Shown: positions 24,900-33,561 of the stretch, one piece after another
Numbering within the stretch: the stretch's first letter is position 1
Layout: the number at the start of each line of letters is the position of its first letter
Assembly: GCA_949291675.1 (NCBI GenBank)
Contig: CASEWR010000193.1
Location: forward strand, 1-39,997
Length of the DNA stretch: 39,997 bases
Reading direction: 5' to 3'
Source of the DNA: an uncultured Desulfovibrio sp.
GTDB lineage: Bacteria; Desulfobacterota; Desulfovibrionia; Desulfovibrionales; Desulfovibrionaceae
Position numbers and translations under genes: made by a program
The notes under the pieces: generated by a model
Seen by the model: the letters and a program-made list of their open reading frames with translations, nothing else
What the model was told of the DNA's origin: nothing
The model's database searches: none

Positions 24900-27800
24900 C
24901 TACTCGGGGTCGGCATCCAGCTTCACGCCGCACTTGGGACAGAAGTGTGCTTCAGGGTCAGTGAGGGGATGACGGCAGGCAGCGTTGGGGCACAGGCGCG
25001 GGGCAGGAGCAAGCTCCACCAGCAGCTCGCCCTCACGCACAGGCACCATCTTCTTGTTCTCCTTGAAGTCTGCAGTCTTGAGCACGCGCTTGACAATGCC
25101 ATCCACAGGCGAGAGCACGGCCTTTTCCTGCTTCATGATGGAAACGTTGAAGATTTCCTCGCCTTTGGTCACCACGTCGCCTGGGGCCACGTACATGACC
25201 CAGAGGTCGCCGTTGCTGGGGCTGGGCACCTGGTAGATATTGTTGGGATCTGCCATGGGCACGCCCTTGCTGCCGCTCTGGGAAGGCTCCACAAGCTGCA
25301 CGCCGGTGTTGAGGAATTCGGAGTCAAGCACATAGCGCACTTCGCTGGTGCCGTCCTCGTTGGGCCTGGAGATATGGAGGATCTGCAGGTTGTGCGGCTT
25401 GCCGCCGCTGTCCTGGAAGTTGAGGCTCTTGCCCACTTCCAGGCCCTCGAACCAGACGTCCAGGGGCAGGCAGTTGGGATTGCCGAAGCGGGCCTGGAAC
25501 TGAATGGTCTTCAGCGCATCGCCCGGGAAGTTCAGGTACATGATGAACTCTTCGGACAAAGGCTTGCGCTTGAGCAGCCGTGTGCACTCCTCGCGTTCGT
25601 GATCAATGTCCACATCCGAGAGCAGTTCCAGCGGGGAGACCTCGGTTCTGCTGGCAATGGCCTTGCGCCACTCGGAGCCAAAGGCGCTCTCGTAGACCCA
25701 GTCCGGCGGGAAGCCCAGGGGCAGTTTGCCGAACTTGCCGAGCAGAAGGTCACGGAAGGCGTCATTGCAATCGTGATAGATGCTCAGGCGGGCATGGCGC
25801 ATTTCCGGAGACAGGGATTCTTCCGGCGTGCGGTTGACTTCCTGCATGACTTCCAGCAGGTACTTGACCTCTTCCTCGCCGCCGCGCTTGTAGGCTGCGG
25901 TCACGCCCAGAAAGGCCGTATTCCAGGTGATCTGGCTGCCAGGGGTCACGTCATGGTAGCGTACAATGCGTCTGGTCTGCTCAAGGAAGCGCAGCATGTA
26001 GGGCAGCAGATGGATGTAGCCCTGCTTCATGGCGCCTTCCTGGGAGGAGGAGGTGGCACCGCCGGGCATGCCGTGCGAGACCACGTCGTAGTCCACGCCG
26101 CGGAAGTACGGCGAACAGTAGCGGTCGTAATAGGGCATGATCTGCTTGCAGACGAAGTTGGCGTCACGGATGGCGTCAATGTCCAGGTTGGTCTTGAGGC
26201 CGAGCTCGCCTTCGAGGTAGGCCACCAGGGACTGCACGTCGCCCTGGCCGTAGCTGCGCACCGAGGAGCCCAGGGCTGCGTCCACAATGTGGCAGCCGGC
26301 TGCCGCAGCGGCACCGCAGGCGGGAATGAAGAGGCCGTCAGTCATATGCCTGTGGTAATGCAGGACAAGTTCAGGCCATTCCTTGCGCAGATCCTTCACC
26401 AGCTCGGTCATGAAGCGGGGCGGACACACGCCTGCCATGTCCTTGAGGCCGAGAATGATGTGGCGGGAGGCTTCCTTTGCGCTCACACCAAGGATGCTGC
26501 CCATCATGGAGAGCAGGCCCTCGGTGACGCCAAGATAGTGCTGCACGTCAAAGCCCTTTGCCCAGGACAGGGAGATGGCGGGCTCAAAGACGCACTCGCG
26601 GCGGTTCATGACCACTTCCGCAAAGGGGCGCATGTTCTCTGCGTGGTTGAGAAAGTCAAAGCAGCGCACGATCTGGTAGTTGTCACAGACCATTTCGCCT
26701 GTGATCTGGGTGAGATTGCGCGGCTGCGGCTTGTAGCCCAGCACGTTGGTGGAGCGGATGAGCAGCTGTTTCAGGGTCTTGGGCGCAAAGTGATTCCAGG
26801 CCTGTGCCTCTGAGAAGGGATAGGTCATGTTGGCCAGCATGGCCACATGGAAGTGGGCTCCACCGCCGTTTTCAATGGAGAAGTAGCCGGCATTGTCCAT
26901 GTAGGGGCCAATGAGCCTGTCCTCTGCAAGGCGCATTCTGTTGCCGGTATTGGACTGTGTCATGTCACGGGGCGTTGTGTCCGTGAAATGGATGTAGTCG
27001 CTGTCCCTGACAAAATCGAGCAGTGCCTCGCGGTCTCCATGCGGATAGGGAGAGGGCTTGCGGCGTCTGGCACCGTCAATGGGCGGCAGCACGGGATTGA
27101 AGGCGCCAAGGCGCGGTGTATCCACGGAGCGGTAGGCGCCCAGGGACACATAGGGGTTGTAGCCGCGCGCGGAGATCTCGGCCACCAGCTTTGCCAGGCG
27201 CTCGGCCTCTGGAGCCAGGTCCTCATAGTACATGAGCTCCGGATGGTTGCTGACAAAGTTCGTGGTGATCTTGCCGGAGCGGAACTCGGGCGAGCTGATG
27301 ACCTGGCGGAAGAAGGGAATGGTAGTGGACACGCCGCCGATGATGTACTCGGACATGGCTCTGTCCATGATGCCCAGGGTCTTTTCCCAGTCATGGGCAA
27401 AGGCAATGAGCAGCGCGCCTGCGCTGTCATAGTTGGGCGGAAATTCGTAGCCTGCGGAGAGGTTGGAGTCCAGACGCACGCCAGGGCCGCCAGGCGACAC
27501 GTAGCGGGTGATGCGGCCGGCATTGGGCTCGAAGTTCTTCTGCGGGTTCTCCAGGTTGATACGCACCTGCATGGCCGTGTAGCTCGGACGCAGGGTCTTC
27601 TCGCTGTATCTGAGCTCTGCACCGAAGGCCACGGCAATCTGCTCTTCCACAAGGTCAATGCCGTAGCGACACTCGGTGATACCGTGTTCCACCTGCAGAC
27701 GGGTGTTGACCTCGATGAGGTAGGGCGTGCCGTCGGCAGTGACCAGGAACTCCACTGTGGCCAGAGAATGGTAGCCCACAGCGCTCACCAGGCGGCGGGC

Positions 27801-28613
27801 GTAGTCCTTCAGGCGCTCACGCAGATTCCTGGTCACACCCTTCCAGGGGGACGGGGTCACTTCCATGAGCTTCTGATTGTTTCGCTGGACAGTACAGTCG
27901 CGCTCGTCAAAGGCAAAGACATTGCCATAGTGGTCAGCAAGCACCTGGATCTCGATGTGATGCACGTCTGTCAGGAACTTTTCCACAAAGAGATTGGGGT
28001 TGCCGAAGGAGGCCTGAGCCATGGTGGAGGCCTTGAAGAAGGCATCCTCAAGCTCTTCCTCGTTGTGCACGGCAAAGATGCCGCGGCCACCGCCGCCGCC
28101 TTCTGCCTTGAGCATGATGGGCAGGCCCATCTCCTCAATGAGCTTTCTGGCAGTGGGGATGTCCACAGCGCCGTCAGAGCCGGGAACCACCGGGATGCCG
28201 AGACGCCGTGCCACGGCACGGGCCTGCACCTTGTTGCCGAGCAGGTTCATGGCCTCTTCGCTGGCACCGATGAAGACAATGCCGGCCTTGCGGCACAGTG
28301 CCGGGAAGCGGCTGTCTTCGGAGGCAAAGCCCCAGCCGGGATGGATACCGACCACACCTTCCTGTTTGGCCAGTGTCACAATGGTGTCGATGTCCAGGTA
28401 GGCACGGGGATCCGGGCCGAGCAGAATGAGCTCCTGGGCTGTGGCTGCTGCAGGAGCAGTCTTGTCCACGTCGGTAGCGGTCATTGCTGCAATGGCATCA
28501 AAATGCTCACGGATTGAGCGGCAGATACGGCGGGCAGGAATACCCCTGTTCGCCACCAGAATTTTCTTTCCCTTCAGATACTCCTGAACATCCTTGAACG
28601 TTTTGTTTGCCAT
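24900..28613 (-). CDS. pyc: pyruvate carboxylase, single-chain, with C-terminal zinc-ribbon tail
   Basis: A 1237-residue biotin enzyme that carboxylates pyruvate to oxaloacetate. Order: biotin carboxylase (KKILVANRGIPARRI; HPGWGFASED; KAEGGGGGRGI; EVNTRLQVEHGITE), carboxyltransferase (FTDTTPRDMTQS; LGLKDMAGVCPP with the lysine that is carboxylated; LHYHRHMTDG with metal histidines), and the biotinyl domain with Lys1161 in SIMKQEKAVLSPVDG. The biotin site reads MKQ where most relatives have MKM. After the biotinyl domain comes a short tail with Cys1208, Cys1213, Cys1225 and Cys1228 (C-x4-C-x11-C-x2-C), which looks like a zinc ribbon and is not part of the standard enzyme. GGGAG precedes the ATG. 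It follows birA after 21 bp, so the modifying ligase is made with its target. Confidence 0.94.
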   Translation of the reverse strand: MANKTFKDVQEYLKGKKILVANRGIPARRICRSIREHFDAIAAMTATDVDKTAPAAATAQELILLGPDPRAYLDIDTIVTLAKQEGVVGIHPGWGFASEDSRFPALCRKAGIVFIGASEEAMNLLGNKVQARAVARRLGIPVVPGSDGAVDIPTARKLIEEMGLPIMLKAEGGGGGRGIFAVHNEEELEDAFFKASTMAQASFGNPNLFVEKFLTDVHHIEIQVLADHYGNVFAFDERDCTVQRNNQKLMEVTPSPWKGVTRNLRERLKDYARRLVSAVGYHSLATVEFLVTADGTPYLIEVNTRLQVEHGITECRYGIDLVEEQIAVAFGAELRYSEKTLRPSYTAMQVRINLENPQKNFEPNAGRITRYVSPGGPGVRLDSNLSAGYEFPPNYDSAGALLIAFAHDWEKTLGIMDRAMSEYIIGGVSTTIPFFRQVISSPEFRSGKITTNFVSNHPELMYYEDLAPEAERLAKLVAEISARGYNPYVSLGAYRSVDTPRLGAFNPVLPPIDGARRRKPSPYPHGDREALLDFVRDSDYIHFTDTTPRDMTQSNTGNRMRLAEDRLIGPYMDNAGYFSIENGGGAHFHVAMLANMTYPFSEAQAWNHFAPKTLKQLLIRSTNVLGYKPQPRNLTQITGEMVCDNYQIVRCFDFLNHAENMRPFAEVVMNRRECVFEPAISLSWAKGFDVQHYLGVTEGLLSMMGSILGVSAKEASRHIILGLKDMAGVCPPRFMTELVKDLRKEWPELVLHYHRHMTDGLFIPACGAAAAAGCHIVDAALGSSVRSYGQGDVQSLVAYLEGELGLKTNLDIDAIRDANFVCKQIMPYYDRYCSPYFRGVDYDVVSHGMPGGATSSSQEGAMKQGYIHLLPYMLRFLEQTRRIVRYHDVTPGSQITWNTAFLGVTAAYKRGGEEEVKYLLEVMQEVNRTPEESLSPEMRHARLSIYHDCNDAFRDLLLGKFGKLPLGFPPDWVYESAFGSEWRKAIASRTEVSPLELLSDVDIDHEREECTRLLKRKPLSEEFIMYLNFPGDALKTIQFQARFGNPNCLPLDVWFEGLEVGKSLNFQDSGGKPHNLQILHISRPNEDGTSEVRYVLDSEFLNTGVQLVEPSQSGSKGVPMADPNNIYQVPSPSNGDLWVMYVAPGDVVTKGEEIFNVSIMKQEKAVLSPVDGIVKRVLKTADFKENKKMVPVREGELLVELAPAPRLCPNAACRHPLTDPEAHFCPKCGVKLDADPE

Positions 28614-28634
28614 CGCATCTCCCTGTTTGCAGCA

Positions 28635-29375
28635 TCAGCAATGGAGCCTGATGCTTCCACTATAAAAGGACAATGTTCTCCCCTGCGCTTCCAGAAGAAG
28701 TTCCCCCTTGAAACCAGTTCCGCGCAGAACGCCCTCATGCCTTTCCTCTCCGTCCGTAAGAACAATGCTGCAGTTGCGCCACAGCAGAAGTTCCTGCGCC
28801 AGGGGATGCCAGGCAAGGGGCGATTGATTGTGACTGTAAGAGGAAAAAACATGATTGACAAGCGTTTTCCACAGTACGGCTGCAGGGATCTTTTTCACAT
28901 TCTGCGCGGTGTTGCACTGGTTGAGAGCAATTGCCCGAAGGGCTGCATCAGAACGCAGCTCCACAGCAGAAGGAGCATGAACAACATTGATGCCAATGCC
29001 TGCAACAAGAACGTTGCCGCGTTCTTCCAGAAGGATACCACCCACCTTGCAGGGCTCCCCCTGCTCTGTCACAAGCACAAGGTCATTGGGCCACTTCAAA
29101 AGACAGGGATAGCCCTCCCTGCGCAAGGCAAGGGCAAAGAGCACCCCGAGGGCCACGGCTGCCTCGGTGCCCGGGAAGGGACCCTCCATAGGCAGACGCA
29201 GGGCGGCATGGATATTGCCCTCAGGCGAAGCCCAGTTGCGGCGAAACTGCCCTCTGCCGGCTGTCTGCTCTCTGGCAATGATGCTGTCAAAGTCGTGAAG
29301 CTGCGAGGCCCAGGGCTCTTTGCGCACCTCGTCAAGCACACTGGTCACGCTGTCAAGTTCATAGACGTCAGGCAT
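28635..29375 (-). CDS. birA: biotin--[acetyl-CoA-carboxylase] ligase
   Basis: A 246-residue biotin protein ligase without the N-terminal DNA-binding domain, so an enzyme only and not a repressor. It activates biotin with ATP and attaches it to the carboxylase lysine. The biotin/adenylate loop GRGQFRRNW is at residues 40-48 (usual GRGRRGRxW), then KWPNDL at 94-99, KVGGILLE at 110-117 and GIGINV at about 126-131. The C-terminal SH3-like domain is present. AGGAG lies 7 nt before the ATG at 29375. It is the first gene of the birA-pyc unit. Confidence 0.92.
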   Translation of the reverse strand: MPDVYELDSVTSVLDEVRKEPWASQLHDFDSIIAREQTAGRGQFRRNWASPEGNIHAALRLPMEGPFPGTEAAVALGVLFALALRREGYPCLLKWPNDLVLVTEQGEPCKVGGILLEERGNVLVAGIGINVVHAPSAVELRSDAALRAIALNQCNTAQNVKKIPAAVLWKTLVNHVFSSYSHNQSPLAWHPLAQELLLWRNCSIVLTDGEERHEGVLRGTGFKGELLLEAQGRTLSFYSGSIRLHC

Positions 29376-29412
29376 GGTACGACTCCTGTTCTTTCCAAAG
29401 GCAATGAGGCAT

Positions 29413-29445
29413 CATGCCCTGCTGCCCGCAGGGGCGCAGGGCATG
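29413..29445 (-). other. perfect 10-bp hairpin in the dynamin-birA spacer
   Basis: CATGCCCTGC (29413-29422), 13-nt loop, GCAGGGCATG (29436-29445). No T-tract on either side. Confidence 0.55.
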
Positions 29446-29473
29446 AGAGCACCCCGGCTGTCAGGGTACTCGT

Positions 29474-29511
29474 GCCACCCGGACTCTTGCGGACAAAAGA
29501 AGCCGGGTGGC
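29474..29511 (-). other. perfect 9-bp inverted repeat after the dynamin-like gene
   Basis: GCCACCCGG (29474-29482) and CCGGGTGGC (29503-29511) with a 20-nt loop, 65 bp after the dynamin-like stop on the minus strand. No T-tract follows on that strand. Confidence 0.5.
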
Positions 29512-29575
29512 TGTGCTTTCGTATGATGTTTCACATGTACGCCGAGTACACTGCACTTTTCCCGGCATGCACTCC

Positions 29576-31591
29576 CTACAGTCTGGTGAGCAGCTCTTTT
29601 CCCTGCAAGCAGACTGTTTCAAGTTCTTCAGCAAGCCCTGCAAGCAATTCTTCGGCTAACACGGCAGGGGCAGGACGGTAACGGTCCTTGAGAAGGAGAT
29701 TGCCCACGTACTCTGCGGGTTCGCCGATGCGCAGCGACAGATACGTGCACAGCTCATCATGATAGTTCTTCAGAATTCCCTGTATCTCGATGGCAATTTC
29801 ATCAACAAGAACAGTCGCACTTTCAAGACTGTCAGAGAGCCTTGCAATCTTTTCTTCTGTCCTCAGCCCTGCTTCGTCTTTTGCGTGGATGACGCCATAG
29901 CTTTCCAAATGCTCAAGAATTTTGTTTTCAAAGGCAATGGCGATGCTGTCATCGATATCAACAACAGTCTCTTTGCTCAAAAACTTCCTGACAAATTCCC
30001 TTTCATTGAACTTCCTGCAGGAAGACAGAATGTTGCATTGTTGTGCAATCAACTGTGCTTCGTTTTTGATGACGGCAATATTCTTTTCGGCAGCCTTGCT
30101 GATGGCACGCAGGATATGAAGAGCCAGGGTCACGATTTTGTCATCAATCTCTTCCGTACAGATGTTTTGTATGGCTGCCGTAACGTCCTCTGCAAGCTGC
30201 TCTCCACTGGCTTCATCATACCGCAGCTGTCTTTCTGCATAGTGCACCAGCAGGGAATGGACATCCCTGTGTACAGACTTCATTGCGTCAGCAAGTATTT
30301 CCCGGAGTTGCTCGAAGTATTTGTCTGTTTCCCTGGCAGATGTCTCCGTTATTTCCTGCAATGCACGTTCTATCTTTTTAAAATTACTGCTGAAGGAATG
30401 AAGTACGTTGACATTGACAGTTTTATCTGCATAGGAAAACTTTTCAGGATGTCTTGTACATTCCGTGTACAAACCGTGCAGGGAAACCAGGATATCAGAC
30501 AACTTTTCAAGTTTTACTTTCAGTATGGGCTCCAGCAGTATCTCTGCCAGCCCTGTCTCAAATGCCTGCCAGTCTGAGCGCCGGAACACTGCAGCATTGT
30601 TCTCGCAAACGGCATCAGAGGCTGCCCTGGCAGAAAGGAAGAAGACCCCATCCCTGTCATATGCGGACACAGCAGCCAGCCTGGCCAGCATGTCTGCATG
30701 CTCAGCTTCAGTGTTTTCCGCCCCGGACTGGTCAGAATTGCCAGACTCGCCAGACTGATTAATCACGAAGACAGACAGGACAGTCGTTGTGACATCCTGA
30801 GCAAGCTCCTCAGCAAGCCTGACAGCGGCGCTGACAGAAGCACTGACATCTTCTCCGGCAGAACCCCGGGGAACACGCAGCACATAGAGAAGAAGATCTG
30901 CCTGTGCTGCAGCGTCGCGAACAAGTTTTGCACGCACACCGGCTTCTTCAAGGCCTGGGGACTCTAAGCCGGGGGACTCTGCTATGACTGCACCGTTCCT
31001 GCAGATATCAAGGGGCAGGTACACCCTGCACAGGGAATACGGGCTTTCTGCCACATAGTCTGCCTCTTCCCTGCCTTTTGTGCGCAGAACAAGGTACGTT
31101 GCAAGCTCTGCAGCAAGATCGTCAGCATACACGTCCAGATCCGGGACGTTTTTTCCGCCATATTTCCTGATGTGTTGGACGACCTCAGCACACAGCCCAT
31201 CAGGGATGTGCTGAATGTCAGGCTTGAAGGACAGAGTGGCCATGGGGAACTCCCCATAGCTGATTTCTGTGCTCACTGCTGCGCAGGGGGCAGAAGATGT
31301 CGGAAGAACGTCCCTGCCAAGCAGGGCATTGATGATGGTGCTCTTGCCTGCCTGAGACTGCCCTGTCACAAGGATTCTCAGCTGTGCATCCTGTATTCCG
31401 GCCCTGGCAGCCTCCAGAATCTCCGGGCTCAGCTCCGCAAATATTCTGCGTACTGCGGGATTCCGCGAGGAGAACAACTGCTGCAGCACCTGCACAGTAT
31501 CACTGCTCTCATCAAGAAATTTGCAGCACTCCTCTTTGTCAAAGAAAAAGTCTTGCAGGCTTTCAGCAAATGCTCCGGGAGCAGTACTCAT
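29576..31591 (-). CDS. dynamin-like GTPase family protein
   Basis: A 671-residue dynamin-superfamily GTPase. The P-loop GQSQAGKST is at residues 77-85, preceded by a hydrophobic strand (RILVTG); switch I is the LPTSSAPCAAVSTEISYG segment (96-113). The G3 position reads ESPGLESPGL (205-214): the usual DxPG aspartate is a glutamate and the motif is doubled. VINQSG near 273 is the poor G4 counterpart. After the GTPase domain the protein is mostly long helices (about 370-665), as in dynamin stalks; no clear membrane helix. Bacterial dynamins act in membrane remodelling, and some protect against phage or stress. GAGG precedes the ATG. Base composition is more AT-rich than in flanking housekeeping genes. 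Function here is not known. Confidence 0.75.
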   Translation of the reverse strand: MSTAPGAFAESLQDFFFDKEECCKFLDESSDTVQVLQQLFSSRNPAVRRIFAELSPEILEAARAGIQDAQLRILVTGQSQAGKSTIINALLGRDVLPTSSAPCAAVSTEISYGEFPMATLSFKPDIQHIPDGLCAEVVQHIRKYGGKNVPDLDVYADDLAAELATYLVLRTKGREEADYVAESPYSLCRVYLPLDICRNGAVIAESPGLESPGLEEAGVRAKLVRDAAAQADLLLYVLRVPRGSAGEDVSASVSAAVRLAEELAQDVTTTVLSVFVINQSGESGNSDQSGAENTEAEHADMLARLAAVSAYDRDGVFFLSARAASDAVCENNAAVFRRSDWQAFETGLAEILLEPILKVKLEKLSDILVSLHGLYTECTRHPEKFSYADKTVNVNVLHSFSSNFKKIERALQEITETSARETDKYFEQLREILADAMKSVHRDVHSLLVHYAERQLRYDEASGEQLAEDVTAAIQNICTEEIDDKIVTLALHILRAISKAAEKNIAVIKNEAQLIAQQCNILSSCRKFNEREFVRKFLSKETVVDIDDSIAIAFENKILEHLESYGVIHAKDEAGLRTEEKIARLSDSLESATVLVDEIAIEIQGILKNYHDELCTYLSLRIGEPAEYVGNLLLKDRYRPAPAVLAEELLAGLAEELETVCLQGKELLTRL

Positions 31592-31876
31592 GGGAAAAAC
31601 CTCGCATCAGGGGCTGCACACACAGACTGTGTTGTGCTGCCACAGTAATATCCGTGTATAAACTCTAAATTTACAGATTATCTGCAAATTTTACAAAAGA
31701 ACATCCTGAACTTGTACGTGTTCGTGATGGTGCAGGGCCGACAGGGGCGCAAGTCCTGCTTCCCTACCCTTCAGGGGAGACGATAGCGCACACAGCTGCT
31801 CGCCTCAAGAAAGATATCATGGGTTCCCTTCCCTCTCTCTGCTGGTGCGCTGCCATTCCCGCACAGCCGCACAGCC
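31592..31876. other. AT-rich spacer upstream of the dynamin-like gene
   Basis: The part 31640-31720 is AT-rich and probably holds the dynamin-like promoter on the minus strand (several weak TTGTAA/TAAATT-type boxes, none convincing). ACACAG-A-CTGTGT (31620-31632) is a short inverted repeat in its leader. No gene seen. Confidence 0.5.
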
Positions 31877-32145
31877 TCACAGCCATCCCAGCCACCCTCG
31901 CTTCTCCGCCACAAAACGCCAGCGCAGCTGGAAAGAATCCGTTTCCACGGGATCCGTTTCCGGGAGAGCTGCGCGCAGCTGCTGTTCCAGCCTGCGGGCG
32001 TCATCAGGGCCAAAGTCCTCGTCACGCAGTGCCAGACTTGCCTTCTCTAAGGACCTCTTCTGCCTGCCTTGAGTACGCCTGCTTCAGCCCAAAGGCCCTG
32101 ATAGTCAGCCAGTTGCTGATGCTTCCCTGGCGGCTCAAGGGCTGC
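31877..32145 (-). pseudogene. out-of-frame C-terminal remainder of the adjacent ATPase
   Basis: Immediately beyond the ATPase stop, another frame resumes the protein. It reads RQGSISNWLTIRAFGL then KQAYSRQAEEVL, and after a further one-base shift at 32051-32052 EKASLALRDEDFGPDDARR and on to a stop at 31877, ending FVAEKRGWLGWL. From memory, relatives of this ATPase end with a WLTS-AFGL-QARS-EAE-like stretch and a tryptophan-rich end, so this is its original C-terminus. The first shift comes from the 11-bp repeat (three copies where one copy restores the frame). The second can be repaired by removing one G of 32051-32052. About 90 residues are thus cut off. Confidence 0.6.
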
Positions 32146-32166
32146 TCAAGGGCTGCTCAAGGGCTG
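32134..32166 (-). repeat. 11-bp tandem triplication that creates the ATPase stop
   Basis: Three identical copies of CTCAAGGGCTG (plus strand) at 32134, 32145 and 32156. With two or more copies the reading frame meets TGA; with one copy the frame passes into the downstream ATPase-like sequence. Confidence 0.9.
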
Positions 32167-33279
32167 CTTTGTCAGCGCCACCCTGCCATCAGTCAGCTTC
32201 AGGTCAAACCAGGCATCCTTCGTGCTGTCGAACAACGTTTCCACTGAGGCCATGATCAGGGGCGAGTGCGTCGTGACAACGAGCTGTGTTGCTTTACCCA
32301 TGCCATCTTCGCCCATGCCAACCGCGTCCATGGCCTTCATCAGGGCAGGCACAATGGTACGCTGCCATCCGGGATGCAGGTGAGCCTCGACATCATCGAC
32401 ACAGAGCACTGCCCGCTTCGCAGGCTCTTCTCCCAGAAGCTCTGCGGCTCTCCCATGTTCCTCCAGGCACCAGACCAGCAGCCAGGCCAGAGCTGCAAGG
32501 CGCCGCATGCCGGAGGCTGCGTGCAGGACGGGAACATCCTGCCCATACGGCATGCGTACGGTGGGGATATCGCGCGCATCCTTCAGACTGATGCGCACAA
32601 GCCTGCCAGGGACAAGCTTCTCCTCTGCTGAAGGGGACAGGGCCGCAAGCACAGCCTTCAGCCTCGCAAAGGCCTGCCCATCTTCCTTCTGCCAGTTTGC
32701 CCAGTCCCAAATGAGTCCGTTGCTCAGCCAGACCCCCTGCGCATCCCGCAGGCCATTCCAGACTTGCGCAGGGCTGAACACGTACGCTGCAGGACGTGCA
32801 TCCCCTTCCCCGCCTCTGAGCGTTCTCATAGTGCGCACAGGATCCCAGACTGCAAAGCAGCCATCCGCCATGACAGAGAAGACCAGGCCCAGGTTCGGGG
32901 GGCTCGCGGGGTTCGCGGGGCTCACAGGCTTCCCCTGTCTGGACGTCCAGCTCTGCGCACGGGCGTTGAAGGTGCTTTTCCACGTCACAGTCCCCAAGGC
33001 CCCTGAGCTCGCGGAGACCCCGGATGTGTCGGGCGCTGCAGAAAAGACTGCACTGATGGTGGCTGGCTTCTTCCTGTCCGCTGGCAGGGCCATCCTGCCT
33101 GCAGCCAGCTGCGGGTTCACCTGTGCCGGCCAGGTATGCGTCAGGGCCCACCAGATGCAGTCCAGCACAAAGGTCTTGCCCAGACCAGTGGCACCTGTCA
33201 GCACATTCAAGCGACTGCCAAGGTTCAGCTCCATGGCTGGCGCAGGTCCTGTATTGGACAACGTGAGACGCGATAGCAT
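32146..33279 (-). CDS. AAA/ABC-type ATPase (OLD/PtuA-like), C-terminally truncated
   Basis: A 377-residue P-loop ATPase of the group with an ABC-type head (AAA_21/OLD-like). Walker A GATGLGKT is at residues 29-36, a signature-like AASGMRRLAALAWLL at 254-268, Walker B AVLCVDDVEAHLHP at 290-303 and the H-loop VVTTHSPLIMAS at 334-345. Such ATPases often belong to anti-phage or RecF-like systems and commonly sit beside a nuclease gene; none is found here. The stop lies inside an 11-bp triplication, and the conserved C-terminus continues out of frame (31877-32145). GGGAGGAGAGC precedes the ATG at 33279, a strong ribosome binding site, so translation up to the lesion is expected. A 9-bp repeat encodes residues about 119-128 (Pro/Ser/Ala). 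It is divergent from the ATPase at 33562. Function uncertain. Confidence 0.75.
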   Translation of the reverse strand: MLSRLTLSNTGPAPAMELNLGSRLNVLTGATGLGKTFVLDCIWWALTHTWPAQVNPQLAAGRMALPADRKKPATISAVFSAAPDTSGVSASSGALGTVTWKSTFNARAQSWTSRQGKPVSPANPASPPNLGLVFSVMADGCFAVWDPVRTMRTLRGGEGDARPAAYVFSPAQVWNGLRDAQGVWLSNGLIWDWANWQKEDGQAFARLKAVLAALSPSAEEKLVPGRLVRISLKDARDIPTVRMPYGQDVPVLHAASGMRRLAALAWLLVWCLEEHGRAAELLGEEPAKRAVLCVDDVEAHLHPGWQRTIVPALMKAMDAVGMGEDGMGKATQLVVTTHSPLIMASVETLFDSTKDAWFDLKLTDGRVALTKQPLSSP

Positions 33280-33561
33280 GCTCTCCTCCCCGACTCTTCT
33301 CCTGTTCTGTGTCTTCTGTCTTTCTCGTCGTGTGTTCCCGGTCAGACGCAGACCCGGAACAAGCTCTGGCGTAGCGTCTGCCTCTGCCCTCTGTCAATGG
33401 AGCTCTGCGCAGCTTCACTCCCGGGGCATGGGAAGCTATGCTGTGCGCAGTTTCAGCTGTCTCTGCAGCCCGGTCCATGCAGCCAGACACCCTGCCAGGC
33501 TGTCCGGTCTGCAGGATGGCCAGATGTTCCCATACCTGAAGCGAAAGAAAGAGAATGCCCT

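Noticed and set aside
21012-26813. A 1933-codon open frame on the plus strand opposite the PEP-synthase-like and pyruvate carboxylase genes
   Set aside because: It lies exactly antisense to two well-recognised genes whose codon bias keeps the opposite frame open, shows no recognisable domain, and bridges their intergenic region without a sensible start.
31764-31820. Short 18-codon frame with GGGAAGGG before its ATG, following the ATPase remnant
   Set aside because: It resembles a translation start but stops after 18 codons and matches nothing; it could be the decayed start of a lost partner gene, but this cannot be supported.
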